From: Aquamicrobium lusatiense
GTDB taxonomy: Bacteria; Pseudomonadota; Alphaproteobacteria; Rhizobiales; Rhizobiaceae
Length of the DNA: 64,000 nucleotides
Assembly: GCF_014201615.1 (NCBI RefSeq)
Contig: NZ_JACHEU010000001.1
Location: 1,135,631-1,199,630 of the forward strand
Direction: 5' to 3'
A program made the translations under genes and the position numbers. Shown in pieces: positions 9,632-18,218 of this stretch; position 1 is the stretch's first letter; every line of letters begins with the position of its first letter. A model generated the notes under the pieces. That model searched no databases, was not told where the DNA came from, and saw only the letters and a list, made by a program, of their open reading frames with translations.

Positions 9632-10313
9632 TGCTGTCGATGTGCATGTTCCCAAACTCGGTAAGATCCCGACCGAGTCCAGGCTATCTATGCGCGCTTT
9701 AGCGCTCCCCTATTGAATTTTCGTTAGGGCGCTGACATCAGGGGCACAGCTGCCATTCACAGCCGCACAAGTGGCTACTGCGAAGGATCAAGGCGACTAA
9801 TCGACGGTAAGCGATTCGAACTTTTTTACCGCCAAACGCCGCCTTTTCTACGCATTCCGATATACAGGCTATCCTCTCTCCCTTTTACAGGCGTAGTTTC
9901 GGCGGCTGGAGCGTATTGTGGAGGGTAATCGGCGGTATTTGGCGCGCCAATTTTTTCAAAGAATTAGCCGAACTGCGCCGTTCAAAACGACAATCTGAAA
10001 CGGTTTTCGACCAGCGGATGGTTTTGCGTGGTGAGGAGAACTGTAGCGCGAGGTCCATCGGTGCGTCGGTTGCGCAATCTCGGCCGTTTACGAACCAAAA
10101 GGGGCTTCTCGCCCGGAAGGATGGTTGATCGTTTTGCGCCGTAAGTTCAGCCATCCGGACAAATCATATCGACTGCCAATAGCAGACCTGATGTAGCTGT
10201 TTCGTCTGGCTGGCGCAGCATCTTCAGATGCGGTATCTTTCTGCCGATCAGACGTTCTGATTTTTCCCGCATACCCGTCGGCATTGCGCGTTGTGATCCG
10301 GAGGGTTTTCAGT
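9632..10313. other. Long intergenic region before siderophore locus 1
   Basis: About 680 bases with no convincing gene. A 7-bp hairpin (ACTCGGT at 9656-9662, ACCGAGT at 9672-9678) just after the transglutaminase-like gene may act as a transcript end but has no T-run. Open frames at 9885-10154 (minus) and 9916-10128 (plus) lack ribosome binding sites and recognisable folds. The part around 9800-9900 is AT-richer and may hold the promoter of the AraC gene. Confidence 0.5.
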
Positions 10314-11279
10314 TTGGCAACTGCGCTGCGCCAGTTCTCCTTTGAAGAGCTTACGAGAAGCGCCTTGCGCTTCTCGACGAGTATTCGCCCGTCCAATCAC
10401 ACTCCAGGAGCTGAAGACGACGATCTCGTCTTCGAGGGACGTATGCTGGACATCGAGGTCTGTACGGGCCTCTACGCGACCGGCTATGACCTGACTTACC
10501 TTCAGGACCGGAGGGTGGATTTCGATATCGGCGCGTCGCTGACATGCGGTGTGCTGCTCGCGGGCACCTCTTTGCCAATGGAGGTCCCCGGACATGAGGC
10601 GGTCGCACAGGTGCTGCATGCGCCGGTTCTGATCGGGTTCGGGTCTCTGGGGGAATGCTCGACAAACTGGCGGTCCGGCCAGCGCTGCACGATGGGCGGG
10701 TTCTCCCTGCGCCCAAATTTCTTTGAAAGATTTGGCGAGTCTGTTTCCGATGACGGTCTGGTGGCCCTTCAGGGTTTCTTCCGTTCGGATTTCAATGCGA
10801 TCCGGCTACCGACGGCGCCGGGCATGAGCCGCATCGCCATGGCATGCATCAACAATCCCTATGCCGGCGATATGGAGGCGCTGTTTCTGGAAAGCAGTAC
10901 ACTGGCCATGGTGATCGAGATCGCCGGTATGGCAGCGCAGGTGCGGAGGCAGGGGCGTATACCATATCATCATCGCCGACTGCTGGAGATTGCCTGTGAA
11001 CGGATCGACGCGGATTTGACATCACCACCAACCACCATGGAACTGGTGCGCGAAGTGGGAACCAATGTGACCACACTCCAGCGTATTTTCAGACAGGCGC
11101 TCGGAACGACAATCCTTGGTTATGTGCAGAAGCGCCGGCTCGAAATTGCCCGCATCCTGTTGCAGGAGAGAGCTGGCTCGATAAGCGACGTAGGCTATCG
11201 GGTGGGTTATGCCAGTCCTTCGGCCTTTTCCGCTGCATATCGGAAGCACTTCGGCCATTCGCCTTCTGCCGAGCAGTAG
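10314..11279 (+). CDS. AraC-family regulator of siderophore uptake (PchR/YbtA-like)
   Basis: About 321 residues. The C-terminal ~100 residues carry the two helix-turn-helix motifs of AraC regulators (SPPTTMELVREVGTNVTTLQ; GSISDVGYRVGYASPSAFSA) ending FRKHFGHSP-like (YRKHFGHSPSAEQ). The N-terminal region (YDLTYLQDRRVDFDIGASLT) resembles the ligand domain of PchR-type regulators that sense ferric siderophores. A GGAGG site 8 bases upstream supports the TTG at 10314; a TTG at 10284 is possible. It is transcribed toward the receptor gene it probably activates. Confidence 0.85.
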   Translation: MATALRQFSFEELTRSALRFSTSIRPSNHTPGAEDDDLVFEGRMLDIEVCTGLYATGYDLTYLQDRRVDFDIGASLTCGVLLAGTSLPMEVPGHEAVAQVLHAPVLIGFGSLGECSTNWRSGQRCTMGGFSLRPNFFERFGESVSDDGLVALQGFFRSDFNAIRLPTAPGMSRIAMACINNPYAGDMEALFLESSTLAMVIEIAGMAAQVRRQGRIPYHHRRLLEIACERIDADLTSPPTTMELVREVGTNVTTLQRIFRQALGTTILGYVQKRRLEIARILLQERAGSISDVGYRVGYASPSAFSAAYRKHFGHSPSAEQ

Positions 11280-11312
11280 ATTTTGCTCATGATCCTGCTG
11301 ATGTTGCGTTTC

Positions 11313-11342
11313 GCGACAGCCTGATTTCGTTGAGCGACAGCC
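11313..11342 (+). promoter_or_regulatory. Direct repeats, candidate AraC-regulator binding site
   Basis: GCGACAGCC occurs at 11313-11321 and again at 11334-11342, exactly 21 bases (two helical turns) apart, each preceded by a T-rich base pair. A third partial copy (GCGACACC) starts at 11349. Two-turn direct repeats are typical of AraC-family activator sites. The element lies about 80-105 bases upstream of the receptor start. Confidence 0.45.
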
Positions 11343-11382
11343 AGTCACGCGACACCGGGCCAATGCCTCAATAAGTAAAAGC

Positions 11383-11397
11383 TGACGGTTAAATTCA
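11383..11397 (+). promoter_or_regulatory. Possible iron-responsive operator (TGA-N9-TCA)
   Basis: TGA at 11383 and TCA at 11395 enclose nine AT-rich bases, matching the rhizobial RirA 'IRO' pattern TGA-N9-TCA. It lies 22 bases upstream of the receptor start codon. The pattern is short and could occur by chance. Confidence 0.3.
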
Positions 11398-11419
11398 GCA
11401 ATAGTTGGCGGGGACGGCA

Positions 11420-13612
11420 GTGACGAGAACGCTTTATCTACATCTCCTGCACGGTGCATCGCTCTGCGCCCTGACCCTGATCCTGCCTGTGTCAGCAGGT
11501 TTCGCTCAGGATAGGCAGATTGATGATACGAATGAAGCTCAGGTGGACGCTTCCGGGGCCATTCTTCTCGACCAGATTACGATAACCGCGCGCAGAAGGC
11601 CGGAAACCGACGTAGACGTGCCGATCAGCACGACCGTCCTGCGGGGCGACAGCCTTCCGGCCACGACCCTGGATGCCGGCGGGGATATATCGCGCCAATC
11701 GCCAAATCTGAACTTTGTCGATCTGGCACGACCAACCGACCGCTATGGCACAATGCGTGGGGTGGGCCCGCTCGGAACGCCGCTGAACTCGCTGGACAGC
11801 ACGGTCGGCTTTGCCATTAACGGAGTGCCGACCAGCGCCTTCGGATACAGTCAGCCGCTGTTTGATATCGATCACGTCGAAGTTCTGCGCGGACCGCAGG
11901 GCACCTTGTTCGGCCGCAATGCACTCGGTGGGCTGATCAATGTCGTCCCGCATGCAGCCGACGGCGAGCGCGAGTTCCGGATCGACACACAGATCGGTTC
12001 CGATGGCTACAGGCAGGCAGAGGCTATTGCCGGTGGCTGGATCGTTCCTGAAATGCTCGCCGGTCGAGGTGCATTTCTCTACCAGAATTTTGACGGCGAC
12101 GTGCCGAACGGCATCATCGGCGGCAAGGAAGGCGGCATCGACCTGAAGGCGGGCCGCGGCTCTCTGCGTTATACGCCGGACGCAACGCTCACCATCGACA
12201 TCACGGGCAGCTATTCCAGCGATGACCGCAACAATGTTGTCTGGCTGCTGAAGGAAACCCCTCACTTTCCGCTCAGCGGCAGCGATGTCCGCCCGGTCAA
12301 CAACCGGGATATCGGTCAGGGCACGCTGGAAATCAAAAAAGACTTTGAAGCTTTTTCTCTGACCTCGATTACGTCCTATCAGGATATCCGCGTCCACTCC
12401 TTTGACGAATTTACCGACAGCTATGTCTTCGGCAAATATCTGGGCATGGACCCAATCCTGCTCGTCGATCCGGATGATGACGCCGGAACCGTTGACGAGA
12501 AGGAGGGGGTATTCAGCCAGGAGTTCAGGCTGAACTCACCACAGGACAGCAGCTGGGACTGGGTTGCAGGCCTGAGCTATTTCCGTTCGGACTTCGACAC
12601 CTACCGGGTGATGAGCAGCAGCATGTGGCCGACCAGCAATGGAACGACCGACAATGATATTGTCAGCCAGACCTATGCGATCTTTGGAGATGCGACCGTG
12701 CCGCTCGGAGACAGGCTCGAGGTTTCAGGCGGTCTGCGACTGGCGCATGACGAGCAGAAGCTGACGGGACGCTTCGTTTCGAACGGCGCGCCCGGGCTTG
12801 TGCCATCCTTCTATCAGGAGAACAGCTTCTCGGACACCTATCTCACCGGCCGCGCTGCCCTTTCCTATGCCTGGACGGAGGGGATCAAATCCTATGTCTC
12901 GATTGCCAGAGGATATTCTTCAGGCGGCTTTGAGCGCACATTGCAGAACGCCGCCAACGGCGTCGCCGCCCAGCCTTTCCGTCCCACAACAGGCTGGACC
13001 TATGAGGTTGGTACGAAGGCGCAGCTCTCCCATCGTTTTAGCGTAAGCGGCTCGGTTTTTTACAATGACGTCACTGATGGCCAGTTGACCGGCTTCGATG
13101 CGGCGACATCCCGGGTGTTCTTCGCCAACCAGGACTATGGCAGCTATGGATTCGAGCTTCAGGCGAATGCCGAGATCGGTTACGGCTTCGAAGTGAATGC
13201 CGGCATTGGGTATACGCATAGCCGCCTGACCGGACAACCAACGCCTGTCCTGCCGCTTCCGATCGAAGGCAATCAGGTTCCCCATACGCCAGAATGGACG
13301 GCAAATCTCGGTCTGTCCTACCGGATGTCGGGAGAAGGCATCGGCGTCAGCGGTGATTTCTATGCCAACGCAACATATCAGTTCGTTGGAGCGCGCTATC
13401 CCGACGTCCAGAACTCGGTGAAGATGGACGCATACCACATGATCAACGCGAAGATCGGCTGGGAGAATGAGCGCTTCGGCGTGAATGCGTTCGTCAACAA
13501 TCTTCTTGACGAGCGCCCCATCTATTACGCCGCATCCTATTCACCGGAGGTTACTGCGGTGATTGCCGGTCGTGGGCGGGTGTTCGGCGTCGGCGGGAGC
13601 GTAAAATGGTAG
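11420..13612 (+). CDS. TonB-dependent siderophore receptor (locus 1)
   Basis: About 730 residues: signal peptide (1-30, cleaved near AGFAQ), a TonB-box-like DQITITARR at about 51-59, a plug domain containing RGPQGTLFGRNALGG, and a 22-strand barrel ending in an aromatic residue (GGSVKW). It imports a ferric chelate across the outer membrane. The GTG at 11420 has a GGGGA site just upstream; a TTG at 11405 is the alternative. It overlaps the MFS gene by 7 bases. It is clearly paralogous to the receptor at 35952-38087: both share MRG(V/I)GPLG-P-NSLD--VGF and TSAFG near the plug. Confidence 0.93.
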   Translation: MTRTLYLHLLHGASLCALTLILPVSAGFAQDRQIDDTNEAQVDASGAILLDQITITARRRPETDVDVPISTTVLRGDSLPATTLDAGGDISRQSPNLNFVDLARPTDRYGTMRGVGPLGTPLNSLDSTVGFAINGVPTSAFGYSQPLFDIDHVEVLRGPQGTLFGRNALGGLINVVPHAADGEREFRIDTQIGSDGYRQAEAIAGGWIVPEMLAGRGAFLYQNFDGDVPNGIIGGKEGGIDLKAGRGSLRYTPDATLTIDITGSYSSDDRNNVVWLLKETPHFPLSGSDVRPVNNRDIGQGTLEIKKDFEAFSLTSITSYQDIRVHSFDEFTDSYVFGKYLGMDPILLVDPDDDAGTVDEKEGVFSQEFRLNSPQDSSWDWVAGLSYFRSDFDTYRVMSSSMWPTSNGTTDNDIVSQTYAIFGDATVPLGDRLEVSGGLRLAHDEQKLTGRFVSNGAPGLVPSFYQENSFSDTYLTGRAALSYAWTEGIKSYVSIARGYSSGGFERTLQNAANGVAAQPFRPTTGWTYEVGTKAQLSHRFSVSGSVFYNDVTDGQLTGFDAATSRVFFANQDYGSYGFELQANAEIGYGFEVNAGIGYTHSRLTGQPTPVLPLPIEGNQVPHTPEWTANLGLSYRMSGEGIGVSGDFYANATYQFVGARYPDVQNSVKMDAYHMINAKIGWENERFGVNAFVNNLLDERPIYYAASYSPEVTAVIAGRGRVFGVGGSVKW

Positions 13613-14823
13613 CGGGCCTGCGCCAGCTTTCCATCTTCTGCCTTAATATGGTGCAGGGCTTGCCTGCGAGCTTCTTTGCGATCGGCCTGCCTGCTCTGCT
13701 GCGGGAGGCAGGTGCCGGACTGGACCTTGTCTCGCTGGCCTATCTTATGTGGGCACCCTGGGCGCTTAAATGGCTGTGGGGCCCGTTGCTGGACCAGGAC
13801 GCAACGCTGTTCAGCGCCCTGTTCGGACGGATCGCATATCTGCCGGCTATAATGGCGGGTTCATTCCTGCTGCTCATTGCCTTTCCGCCGTCAAGCTTTG
13901 CCTGGCCCATCTTTGTCATTGGAATCGCCTGCTCATTTGTCGGAGCGACCCTGCAAATGGTGCTCGGCCGGTGGATCGTGGCGATTGAGCCTGATGAACG
14001 AGGCCGCGCAAGGCTTAACGCCATGCAGGTCGCCGGCATGATCACGGGGGCCATGATCGGCGGTACTCTGGTCGTGCTGTTATCTGATCTGCTGTCATGG
14101 GCATGGGCGGTCGTTTCCATCGTCGTGTTGATTCTTCTGTCAGGCCTGCCATTCCTGCTGACCCAGCAGGAGCGGATTGGCGTTCCGGGGCAGGCAGGCA
14201 TCGATGGCAGAAAGGAGGCCTCCTCTCCTCCGGGAGCGGCACGTTCCTTCTTCCTTCGCTCAGGTGTTACGCTTCTCATGGCGCTGATGTTCATGTCGGA
14301 TATTGCGACAGGCGTTGACGTGTTGCTGACCGCATTTCTGGTCGATACCGGCTACAGCGCGGTTCGGGCGACATTCCTTCTCAACACGCTGGCACTGGCA
14401 ATTACTGTTCCCGTCACCTTCCTGACCGGGCAGGTTCTGCAATATGTATCAACGGAAAAGGTTCTGGGCGCGCTGCTGATCGTCAAGGCAGCGATATTCG
14501 TGACGCTCGGTATTGGAGGTTTTTCCGGTCCTGCGCTGTCAGCTGGACTGGCTGTTGCCGCTGTGGTCGCGGCCTCGGCTGTCGCGATTGCCTACTGGCA
14601 GATCTACATGCGGTTTTCATCGCCCGATCATGCCGCGACCGACATCGGGTTCATGACCTCCATCCGGGTCGTGTTCCTGATGATCGGAGGAATTGGAGCG
14701 GGACAGGTATCAGGGGCTCTGGGCTACGCAGGAATTTTCACGATAGCCGCTGCGTTGGCGACGATGGCAGCCGCGTTCGCTTTCCTGCAACTGCGCGACA
14801 AAGGGCTTGTTGCCGTCCCATGA
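13606..14823 (+). CDS. MFS transporter of the RhtX/FptX siderophore permease type
   Basis: A 405-residue inner-membrane protein with 12 predicted helices. The N-terminal pattern GLPASFFAIGLPALLREAG followed by MWAPWALKWLWGPLLD matches RhtX/FptX-type permeases that carry ferric siderophores across the inner membrane as single proteins. It overlaps the receptor stop (ATGGTAG) and the esterase start (ATGA), so the three genes form one coupled operon. It is paralogous to the MFS gene at 33511-34692, which shares VVWAPSALKWLWAPWFD. Confidence 0.88.
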   Translation: MVAGLRQLSIFCLNMVQGLPASFFAIGLPALLREAGAGLDLVSLAYLMWAPWALKWLWGPLLDQDATLFSALFGRIAYLPAIMAGSFLLLIAFPPSSFAWPIFVIGIACSFVGATLQMVLGRWIVAIEPDERGRARLNAMQVAGMITGAMIGGTLVVLLSDLLSWAWAVVSIVVLILLSGLPFLLTQQERIGVPGQAGIDGRKEASSPPGAARSFFLRSGVTLLMALMFMSDIATGVDVLLTAFLVDTGYSAVRATFLLNTLALAITVPVTFLTGQVLQYVSTEKVLGALLIVKAAIFVTLGIGGFSGPALSAGLAVAAVVAASAVAIAYWQIYMRFSSPDHAATDIGFMTSIRVVFLMIGGIGAGQVSGALGYAGIFTIAAALATMAAAFAFLQLRDKGLVAVP

Positions 14824-15728
14824 TTTTGCACATGTTCAAGATCATGGCACATTATCGCGCGCAGGCTTTCGGCCAGTGGCGGGTTGTCCGCCGGTCGGAA
14901 AAGGTAAGCGAGCCTTTGCTGCATAGTGTATCGCGAGGCTACGCACTGCCCGACACGCATGAGTTTTCAGCGACGGGCCCCAGCGGCGAGCATCGGATTT
15001 TCGTTTTTGTGCCGCCCGGCTCGCCGCCGCCGTCCGGGTATCCGTTGCTGTTTGTCGTCGACGCCAACGCGATATTTGGCGCCGCAGTCGATGCCGCCCG
15101 CCTGCAGATGCCATGGCCGGATGTCAGTGGGGTTACCCCCTTCATGATCGTGGGTGTGGGGTATCCCGGCTCCACTCCCTTCGATCATCGCAGGCGCTCC
15201 TGGGATCTGGCTCCCTCTCTGAGAAATCCCACCTGGAAATCTCCGCTTGGCCTCCCCTGGCATCAGCCCGGCGGTGCAGATGACTTCATCGATTTCCTGA
15301 CCGGCCCGCTGCTCAACGCCCTGTGCGCACGCTATCCGGTTGCAAGAGCGCGTCGGGGGATATGCGGCCTCTCTCTTGGCGGCACATTCGCGCTCTATGC
15401 ATTTGCTATCCGCCATGACGCATTTTCGTTTCACGCAGCTGTCAGCTCCGCTCTTTGGTTCGACGGCGGACGGATTGTGGAAGAACTGAAAGCTTTGTCG
15501 CCGGGCTCGAGATTGACTGCAAGCGCATTCATCTGCGTTGGGAAAGAGGAGATACCAGACAATTCTGAGATCTGCGACATGATGCTTGCAGGGTCACGGG
15601 ATGCGGCGAAAGAGATCGAAAGAACAGGGTCGCCCGTCACCTATCGCGAATGCGAAGGTGAGAACCATCAGTCGACGATTATCGCGATGATGCCGCAGTT
15701 AATGAAGCATGCATCCCGGCACCTGTAA
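14820..15728 (+). CDS. Alpha/beta-hydrolase esterase, probable siderophore hydrolase
   Basis: A 302-residue esterase of the Fes/IroE (esterase D-like) type. The nucleophile elbow is GLSLGG, with an early strand PLLFVVDANAIFG and a C-terminal His in GENHQSTI as the likely triad base. No signal peptide, so cytoplasmic. Coupled to the MFS permease by an ATGA overlap, it probably cleaves an imported siderophore to release iron. Ester siderophores (enterobactin-like) would be the natural substrate, but nothing here fixes the ligand. Confidence 0.82.
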   Translation: MILHMFKIMAHYRAQAFGQWRVVRRSEKVSEPLLHSVSRGYALPDTHEFSATGPSGEHRIFVFVPPGSPPPSGYPLLFVVDANAIFGAAVDAARLQMPWPDVSGVTPFMIVGVGYPGSTPFDHRRRSWDLAPSLRNPTWKSPLGLPWHQPGGADDFIDFLTGPLLNALCARYPVARARRGICGLSLGGTFALYAFAIRHDAFSFHAAVSSALWFDGGRIVEELKALSPGSRLTASAFICVGKEEIPDNSEICDMMLAGSRDAAKEIERTGSPVTYRECEGENHQSTIIAMMPQLMKHASRHL

Positions 15729-15756
15729 AAAGGGGCGCGCTCAATCACGCAGGCTC

Positions 15757-15842
15757 ATGGTTCTTCGTGCGCCTGCCCTGACACTTGACCTGATGCCGTC
15801 ACCCGGACGCATCTTCGGGCGAACATCACTGCGACATTCTGA
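15757..15842 (+). pseudogene. Relic of the C-terminal end of a TonB-dependent receptor
   Basis: From 15775 the frame reads ALTLDLMPSPGRIF, 11 of 14 residues identical to ALTLGMMPSPGRTF at the C terminus of the receptor ending at 43144. After that Phe the frame is lost. Restoring a single C before GGGCG gives RANITATF-stop, against RLNMTAKF-stop in the live gene, with the stop at 15840-15842. The relic is 68 bases where the live gene has 69. The upstream ~18 bases also align loosely. The remainder of the receptor is absent. Confidence 0.75.
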
Positions 15843-15921
15843 GATCCGGACACAGAATCTGCGGGACCGCGGCGCCTTCAGCAATGTGCCGTTGCCTGAT
15901 GCATCGCGGACGTACGCCGGA

Positions 15922-16989
15922 TTATGAAAGCAGGCGTTCTCCGGAGTGCGGGTCGAAGAGATGCAGGGCATCGGTGTTCGCATTGAGATGGATCGTGTCC
16001 CCCGGCTTCACCGGCAGCCGCTCCCGCACCACGCATGTGACATTCTGTATGCCGCATTGCGCCATCACGAGCGTTTCCGAGCCGGTAGGCTCCACCACCG
16101 CGACTTCCGCCGGTATCCCCTCGGAAGCGATCGTCAGATGTTCGGGGCGGATGCCGAGCACGACGTGCTGCCTATCTTCGAGGCCATGCGCTTCGCCAAG
16201 ATCCATAGCGAAGCCTTCCGGCCCCGAGAATGTCGCTCGCTGCCCGAGGCGAACAGTACCTTCGATGAAATTCATGGATGGCGAACCGATGAAACCGGCA
16301 ACGAAGAGGTTACCGGGCCTGTCGTACAGGTCGAGCGGAGTGCCGATCTGTTCCACGACGCCATTGTGCATGACCACGATGCGGTCGGCCATGGTCATGG
16401 CCTCGACCTGATCGTGGGTGACATAGACGGTCGTGGTGCGCAGCCGCTGGTGGAGGGACTTGATCTCGCTGCGCATGGTGACCCGCAGCTTGGCGTCGAG
16501 ATTGGACAGGGGCTCGTCGAACAGGAAGACCTGAGGATCGCGCACCGTGGCGCGGCCCATGGCGACGCGCTGGCGCTGGCCGCCCGACAACTGGCGCGGA
16601 TACCGGTCGAGCAGGGCTGACAGGCCGAGGATCCCGGCAGCCTGTTCGATGCGCTTGTCGATCTCCTGCGCCGCCATCTTCCGCAGCCTCAGGGCGAAGG
16701 CCATGTTCTCGCGAACGGTCATGTGCGGATAGAGCGCGTAGTTCTGGAATACCATGGCGATGTCGCGATCCTTCGGGGCGACATCGTTGATGATGCGGCT
16801 GCCGATGCGGATGGAACCATCGGTGATGCTTTCCAGCCCCGCGATCATCCGCAGCAGGGTGGACTTGCCGCAGCCCGAAGGCCCGACCAGCACCATGAAT
16901 TCTCCATCCTCGATGTCCACGGAAACACCGTGCATCACATCCAGATTGCCGTAGGACTTGCGAATGTTGTCGATGGTGACGGGCGCCAT
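15922..16989 (-). CDS. ABC transporter ATP-binding protein, sugar importer (UgpC/MsmK type)
   Basis: A 355-residue ATPase: Walker [10 protein letters not shown] at residues 36-44, Q-loop [12 protein letters not shown], signature [14 protein letters not shown], Walker [18 protein letters not shown]-loop VTHDQVEAM, then a C-terminal TOBE/MalK-type domain ([10 protein letters not shown]). It energises the sugar importer formed with the products of 22718, 25106 and 26089. The start at 16989 follows a GGGAG site; the in-frame extension to 17463 is a shadow of the nagA-like gene. Last gene of the minus-strand operon starting at 22443. Confidence 0.95.
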   Translation of the reverse strand: MAPVTIDNIRKSYGNLDVMHGVSVDIEDGEFMVLVGPSGCGKSTLLRMIAGLESITDGSIRIGSRIINDVAPKDRDIAMVFQNYALYPHMTVRENMAFALRLRKMAAQEIDKRIEQAAGILGLSALLDRYPRQLSGGQRQRVAMGRATVRDPQVFLFDEPLSNLDAKLRVTMRSEIKSLHQRLRTTTVYVTHDQVEAMTMADRIVVMHNGVVEQIGTPLDLYDRPGNLFVAGFIGSPSMNFIEGTVRLGQRATFSGPEGFAMDLGEAHGLEDRQHVVLGIRPEHLTIASEGIPAEVAVVEPTGSETLVMAQCGIQNVTCVVRERLPVKPGDTIHLNANTDALHLFDPHSGERLLS

Positions 16990-17042
16990 GATGTTCTCCC
17001 TCGTTATGTTTTTCTCGTTCGTCTGTCCGGGCCCTGCATCCG

Positions 17043-18218
17043 TCAGAGCGCCTGCCCGTCGCCGAACACGCGGGCGACCGAAAGGTCGTGCTCCAGAAGC
17101 AGGAGATCGGCCTTGCCGCCGACCTCCAGCCGTCCGATTCCATGGCCAAGGCCCATTGCGTCGGCGGGAATGGAGGTCGCCATGGCCAGCGCCCGCTCCA
17201 GCGGCAAGCCAATTGCCCGCACCAGCCGGGCGACCGAACGAGCCATGTCCACATGTGCGCCGGCCAGCGATCCGCTGCGGTTGACGAGGCGGCCGCCTTC
17301 GACGCGTATCGTCTCGCGGTAGAGGACGAACGAGTCGGGCCCGCCGACCGTTGCCATCGCGTCGGAAACGATGAAGGTGCGGTCCGGGCGCTTCCTTGCA
17401 CGCAGGGAAATCCGCGCCGTCGCATCGCTCACATGGAAACCATCCACGATCATGCCGCACCATGCAGCGCTGTCGAGCGCGCTGCCGACCACGCCGGGAT
17501 CGCGCGAGGTCATCGGCGTCATGGCATTGTGAAGATGGGTGAAGCAGTTGACGCCAGCTTCGAGTGCGGCTTCTGTCTCACAGCCCGTTGCGGCGGTGTG
17601 GCCCGCAGAGACGACGACGCCCATGGACCTAAGCTCTGTGATGACACCATCGGGCACACATTCCGGCGCCAGCGTCAGCATGGTGGGCACGCCGGCCTCA
17701 CGCAGCCTGCGGGCGCTCGCCATGGTGCGGGCGTCGAACGGGCGGATCAGCTCTGCCGAGTGTGTTCCCTTGCGGGCCACGTTGATGTGGGGCCCCTCTA
17801 TATGCATGCCCGCCACGCCATGCCTGCCCATCGTGGCTATCACGGCATCGACCGCCATGTCGAGCCTGTCGGCCGTGTCGGTGATGAAGGTCGGCAGCCA
17901 GGCCGTCGTTCCAAGACGGCGATGCGCCTCGCCGATGATGGCGAGCGCCTCAGGCGACGGATCGTTGTTGAACATCACGCCGCCACCGCCATTGACCTGC
18001 AGATCGACGAAACCGGGGCAGGCGAGAAGCGCGGTGCGAACCACCGTTTGCGTGGACGGTATGGCGCCCTGAGGGATGATCGCCGTGATGCGGCCGGCTT
18101 CGATATGCAGCGCGCATCCATTGCGCCACCTTGTGCCGTCGAAGAGCCGGTCGGGCAGCAGCCACCACCCGCCTTCATCTCCGGCTCCGCCGGTGATCTG
18201 TCTTCCGGGTTCGCTCAT
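17043..18218 (-). CDS. N-acetylhexosamine-6-phosphate deacetylase (NagA/AgaA family)
   Basis: A 391-residue amidohydrolase-fold enzyme. The metal/catalytic residues are seen in HIEGPHIN (Glu), VSAGHTAA (His), CFTHLHNAM (His) and the catalytic Asp in VSDAMATVG. It removes acetate from GlcNAc-6-P or GalNAc-6-P in the cytoplasm. The family alone does not separate the two substrates; the neighbouring AgaS-type and GatZ-type genes favour GalNAc-6-P (AgaA role). The ATG at 18218 overlaps the stop of the upstream gene (ATGA). Confidence 0.92.
   Translation of the reverse strand: MSEPGRQITGGAGDEGGWWLLPDRLFDGTRWRNGCALHIEAGRITAIIPQGAIPSTQTVVRTALLACPGFVDLQVNGGGGVMFNNDPSPEALAIIGEAHRRLGTTAWLPTFITDTADRLDMAVDAVIATMGRHGVAGMHIEGPHINVARKGTHSAELIRPFDARTMASARRLREAGVPTMLTLAPECVPDGVITELRSMGVVVSAGHTAATGCETEAALEAGVNCFTHLHNAMTPMTSRDPGVVGSALDSAAWCGMIVDGFHVSDATARISLRARKRPDRTFIVSDAMATVGGPDSFVLYRETIRVEGGRLVNRSGSLAGAHVDMARSVARLVRAIGLPLERALAMATSIPADAMGLGHGIGRLEVGGKADLLLLEHDLSVARVFGDGQAL

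Noticed and set aside
9916..10128. Possible small gene in the gap before the AraC regulator
   Set aside because: No ribosome binding site and no recognisable sequence features; competing frame on the opposite strand.
16990..17463. In-frame N-terminal extension of the ABC ATPase gene
   Set aside because: It runs antisense-frame through the nagA-like gene, has Arg/Pro-rich shadow composition, and the ATPase fold begins at 16989 behind a good ribosome binding site.
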